A DNA stretch of 44,754 nt from Actinomycetota bacterium (GTDB taxonomy: Bacteria; Actinomycetota; CADDZG01; JAHWKV01; JAOPZY01), in contig JAOPZY010000119.1 of the NCBI GenBank assembly GCA_025963875.1, positions 1 to 44,754 on the forward strand, written 5' to 3'. Below are positions 41,801-44,754 of the stretch, piece by piece. The notes beneath the pieces are model-generated. The model did no database searches, was not told the origin of the DNA, and worked only from the letters and a program-made list of their open reading frames with translations. A program made the position numbers and the translations under genes. The number at the start of each line of letters is the position of its first letter. Within the stretch, counting starts at the first letter, position 1.

Positions 41801-43387
41801 GTGACCCCCCAGGACCGGCGCTTCACCGACTCGGGGATTGAGATCGAGTCCACGTACGGCCCCGAGTCGCTCGAGGGCTGGGACCCGGCCACCGATCTCG
41901 GGCGGCCCGGCGAGTACCCCTTCACCCGCGGCGTGCACCCGCAGATGTATCGGGACCGCCTCTGGACCATGCGCCAGTACTCCGGTTTCGGCACCGCCGA
42001 GCAGACCAACGAGCGCTTCAAGTTCCTCCTGGAGCGTGGCCAGACCGGGCTCTCGGTGGCCTTCGACCTCCCCACCCAGATGGGCTACGACTCGGACCAC
42101 CCCCGGGCCGAGGGCGAGGTGGGGGGCACGGGCGTCGCCATCTCGACGGTCGAGGACATGGAGATCCTGCTCAAGGGCATCCCCCTCGACTTCGTCTCGA
42201 CGTCGATGACCATCAACGCCACCGCCCCCATCCTGCTGCTCGCCTACGAGCTCGTCGCCGAGCGCAACGGCGTGGCGGCGGACCGCATCCGGGGCACGGT
42301 CCAGAACGACATCCTGAAGGAGTACTCCGCCCGGGGCACGTACATCTTCCCGCCCCGGCCGAGCATGCGGCTGGTCACCGACCTCTTCGCCTATTGCCAG
42401 AAACAGATCCCCCGGTGGAACGTCATCTCGATCTCCGGCTACCACATGCGGGAGGCGGGGTGCACCGCGGTCCAGGAGGTGGCCTTCACCCTGGCCAACG
42501 CCATCGCCTACGTCTCGGCGGCCCTCGACGCCGGCGTGCCGCTCGACGCCCTCGCCCGGAGGATCTCCTTCTTCTTCGCCTGCCACATGAACTTCTTCGA
42601 GGAGATCGCAAAGTTCCGGGCGGCCCGCCGCATGTGGGCCCGGATCATGAAGGAGCGCTTCGGCGCCATGGAGGAGGCGTCCTGGCTCCGCTTCCACACC
42701 CAGACGGGCGGGGCGACGCTGACGGCCCAGCAGCCGGAGAACAACATCGTCCGCACCGCCTACGAGGCGCTCGCCGCCGTCCTCGGCGGCACCCAGTCGC
42801 TGCACACGAACTCCTTCGACGAGGCGCTCTCGCTCCCGACCGAGAAGGCAGCCAAGATCGCCCTCCGCACCCAGCAGGTGCTGGGATTCGAGACCGGCGT
42901 CGGCGACACGGTCGACCCTCTCGGCGGGTCCTGGTTTGTCGAGCGCCTCACCAATGAGATAGAAGGACAGGCCGAGGAGCTTCTCGGGCGGATCGATGCC
43001 ATGGGAGGGGCGGTGGCCGCGATCGAAGCTGGGTGGGTCAAGCGCCAGATCGAGGAGTCGGCATACCGCATGCAGCAGGAGATCGAGGACCAGAGGAAGG
43101 TCGTCGTCGGCGTCAACCGCTTCGCCGAGCCCAACGACCAGGCCCCCATCGCCCGCCCCGACCCCGGTGCCATGGCAAGCCACACCGCCCGCCTCGCCCG
43201 GGTGAAGGCCACCCGCCACCCCGACGCCGTCGCCGCCTCGCTCGACCGGGTCCGCACCGTGGCCAGCGGCTCCGGCAACCTCCTCTACCCCATCCGGGAG
43301 GCCCTCTCGGTCTCCGCCACCCTCGGCGAGATCTGTGACGTGCTACGGGAGGTCTTCGGCGTGTACCAGCCACGAGAGTCGTTCTGA
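41801..43387 (+). CDS. methylmalonyl-CoA mutase large-subunit family protein
   Basis: 528-aa catalytic (TIM-barrel) half of an acyl-CoA mutase without the C-terminal B12-binding domain, so a separate cobalamin subunit is needed. Motifs: [31 protein letters not shown] (quoted in part: [20 protein letters not shown]), [31 protein letters not shown] and [12 protein letters not shown]. The Tyr in RQYSGF and the Arg in SARGTYI correspond to residues that select methylmalonyl-CoA rather than isobutyryl-CoA. GTG start, leaderless. Its stop overlaps npdG by one base (TGATG). Confidence 0.88.
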   Translation: MTPQDRRFTDSGIEIESTYGPESLEGWDPATDLGRPGEYPFTRGVHPQMYRDRLWTMRQYSGFGTAEQTNERFKFLLERGQTGLSVAFDLPTQMGYDSDHPRAEGEVGGTGVAISTVEDMEILLKGIPLDFVSTSMTINATAPILLLAYELVAERNGVAADRIRGTVQNDILKEYSARGTYIFPPRPSMRLVTDLFAYCQKQIPRWNVISISGYHMREAGCTAVQEVAFTLANAIAYVSAALDAGVPLDALARRISFFFACHMNFFEEIAKFRAARRMWARIMKERFGAMEEASWLRFHTQTGGATLTAQQPENNIVRTAYEALAAVLGGTQSLHTNSFDEALSLPTEKAAKIALRTQQVLGFETGVGDTVDPLGGSWFVERLTNEIEGQAEELLGRIDAMGGAVAAIEAGWVKRQIEESAYRMQQEIEDQRKVVVGVNRFAEPNDQAPIARPDPGAMASHTARLARVKATRHPDAVAASLDRVRTVASGSGNLLYPIREALSVSATLGEICDVLREVFGVYQPRESF

Positions 43388-44064
43388 TGCGGATCGCGAT
43401 CGTCGGGGGGACGGGAGGGCTGGGCTACGGCCTGGCGGTGCGGTTGGCGGCCGCCGGTGAGGACGTCGTCATCGGGAGCCGCTCCGCGGAGCGTGCGCAG
43501 TCGGCGGCGGCCCGGGTGAAGGCAGCCCTCGGCGCCAGGCTGAAGGGCTCCGTCGCAGGCGGCGCCAACGCCGAGATCGTCAAGGACGCCAACATCGTCA
43601 TGGTCACCGTCCCGTTCCCCGGCCAGGCGGACACCTACAAGGCCATCAAGTCGAGCCTCGGCCCCAACACGACCGTGATCGACTGCACGGTCCCCCTCGC
43701 CAGCGAGGTCGGGGGGCGCCCGACCCGGATGCTCGGCGTGTGGGAAGGATCCGCCGCCCAGCAGGCCCGCTCGATCGTGGGCCGGGACGTGTCGCTTGCG
43801 TCGGGGTTCCACACGATCATGGCCGCCACCCTGGAGGCCATCGAACTGTCCTGCGACCAGGACATCCTCATCTGTGGCGATCCCGAGGCCCGCAAGGTGG
43901 CGGCCGAGGTGGTCGGGTTCCTACCCGGCGCCCGGTGCGTGGACTGCGGGGGCCTGGAGACGGCGAGGATCCTGGAGTCACTGACGGCCCTGCTGATCGG
44001 TATCAACGGCCGCTACAAGCTCCACCCCGGCGCTGGCCTGCGAGTGACCGGCCTGCCGCTGTAG
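43387..44064 (+). CDS. npdG: F420:NADPH oxidoreductase (NpdG/Fno-like)
   Basis: 225-aa Rossmann-fold enzyme exchanging hydride between F420 and NADPH. The N-terminal IVGGTGGLGYGLAVRLA (NADP loop), VVIGSRSAERA (2'-phosphate contact), VMVTVPFPGQADTYKAI and the C-terminal LETARILESLTALLIGIN are characteristic. It implies that this organism makes F420, as do many actinobacteria. Coupled to the mutase gene by a 1-base overlap, followed directly by a perfect terminator hairpin. Confidence 0.9.
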   Translation: MRIAIVGGTGGLGYGLAVRLAAAGEDVVIGSRSAERAQSAAARVKAALGARLKGSVAGGANAEIVKDANIVMVTVPFPGQADTYKAIKSSLGPNTTVIDCTVPLASEVGGRPTRMLGVWEGSAAQQARSIVGRDVSLASGFHTIMAATLEAIELSCDQDILICGDPEARKVAAEVVGFLPGARCVDCGGLETARILESLTALLIGINGRYKLHPGAGLRVTGLPL

Positions 44065-44112
44065 AGGTTTCGTAACTTTTCGTCGTGTGACGACAAATTC
44101 TTACGAAACCTC
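44064..44112. terminator. nested hairpin after npdG
   Basis: Outer perfect 12-bp arms GAGGTTTCGTAA (44064-44075) and TTACGAAACCTC (44101-44112) enclose a 6/6 internal loop (CTTTTC/AAATTC) and an inner 5-bp stem GTCGT/ACGAC (44082-44086, 44090-44094) with a 3-nt loop. It starts at the last base of the npdG stop. Confidence 0.55.
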
Positions 44113-44157
44113 AGAAACTCCCGTCTGAATGTCGGTGCTCCGCGCCTTACTAGATGT

Positions 44158-44754
44158 GTGCAATCCACCTCTTCTCTTGCGCAGAAGCAGCATGGCCTGC
44201 TCACACGGGCACAGGCACTTGGCGAGGGCTTGTCGGATAGTGCCATCCGAGCCCGGCTGGATACAGGGATCTGGCAGCGAGTCCACCCGGGCGTCTACCG
44301 GGTGGCTGGCTCCCGGCGGACGCACGAGCAGGCGGTTCTGGCAGCTTGCCTCGCAGCCGGTGGCAAGGTACTCGCTTCCCACGGGACTGCGGCCCGGCTG
44401 CACGGCCTGCCGGCGGAAGATAGCCATACGCACATCACCGTGGTGGGGACCAAGGCTCCCGGGTGACGGGTGTGGAGGTCCACGTCGTGTCCGGGCTGCA
44501 AGGGCCCGACTGTGCGGTCAAGAACGGCATTCCCGTCACCACCGTGGCACGGACCATCATCGACCTGGCCCAGATCCTCTCGGTCGTCCGGCTCGAGGAG
44601 GTTCTGGATCATGCCCTCGCAGCACGCCTCGTGTCCCTGAACGTTCTCCAGCAGCGCCTGGAGAAGACCGGCACGCGGGGCCGTCGAGGGGCCGGCGTGC
44701 TGGCAGTCCTCATTGGCGTTCGGCTCGACGGGTCGCCACGACCCCGGCAGCGGG
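44158..44754 (+). pseudogene. AbiEi-like (type IV antitoxin-family) protein, frameshifted and cut by the window end
   Basis: The first 102 codons from GTG 44158 read as the winged-helix N-terminus of AbiEi-type proteins (QKQHGLLTRAQAL, IWQRVHPGVYRVAG, LASHGTAARLHGLP) and stop at TGA 44464. The second half continues in the -1 frame from about 44463 with VTGVEVHVVSGLQGP and the family core KNGIPVTTVARTIIDLA, open to the window edge. A one-base loss at a CCCGGG run explains this. Either a real pseudogene or an assembly error. Confidence 0.7.

Overview
The window is a GC-rich, gene-dense piece of chromosome from an actinobacterium. The evidence is the tRNA-Leu / fhaA / fhaB / pstP / rodA / pbpA / pknA-like / pknB / trpG / crgA block, which has the same order as in Mycobacterium. 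A class E sortase, an InhA-like enoyl-ACP reductase, an F420:NADPH oxidoreductase and many GTG/TTG starts with 1-4 base stop/start overlaps point the same way. Bactofilin plus DUF4446, a CADD-like gene inside the sdh operon and a sigma factor with a fused zinc motif suggest a deep-branching, uncultured lineage (Acidimicrobiia-like is my guess, not proven).

Layout. 1-6.0 kb: PfkB-type sugar kinase, PfpI/DJ-1 protein, cell-wall amidase, mismatch DNA glycosylase, acyl-CoA synthetase, alpha/beta hydrolase. 6.0-8.45 kb: a DinB2-type polymerase between two MazEF-like toxin-antitoxin modules. 8.46-11.8 kb (minus): a translation block with serS, three tRNA-Ser genes, tRNA-Arg(ACG) and tadA, preceded by bactofilin and DUF4446. 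11.95-13.9 kb: larB-larC for the nickel-pincer cofactor. 14.2-14.9 kb: a VapBC-like module. 14.95-25.9 kb: the growth and division block, with a sortase and a 33-residue membrane microprotein. 25.9-28.8 kb: a small Cys-containing membrane protein and thiolase (minus), then an SCP2-like protein and a 5-formyl-THF cyclo-ligase-like protein (plus). 28.9-35.4 kb: a sigma factor with fused tail, a GlsB-like protein, a two-domain cupredoxin lipoprotein, an S9 peptidase, DUF5684, a small membrane protein and a methyltransferase. 35.4-40.8 kb (minus): secreted esterase, then sdhC-sdhD-sdhA-CADD-like-sdhB. 40.8-44.75 kb: enoyl-ACP reductase, methylmalonyl-CoA mutase large subunit, npdG, and a frameshifted AbiEi-like gene cut by the window end.

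How the genes fit together. The central block couples septal/elongation peptidoglycan synthesis (RodA, PbpA, CrgA) to PASTA Ser/Thr kinases, their PP2C phosphatase and FHA readers. The sdh, mutase, thiolase, acyl-CoA synthetase, SCP2 and reductase genes indicate aerobic fatty-acid/propionate metabolism with F420 redox chemistry.

Notable points: a CADD-like (p-aminobenzoate-forming diiron) enzyme between sdhA and sdhB with all the diagnostic residues I can align; an aliphatic steric gate in the DinB2-type polymerase; larB and fhaA reading frames that can only be completed with ATC and CTG starts; and several genes with a -10 hexamer exactly 6 nt before the start codon, implying leaderless mRNAs. 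No insertion sequence, prophage, CRISPR array or rRNA was seen.
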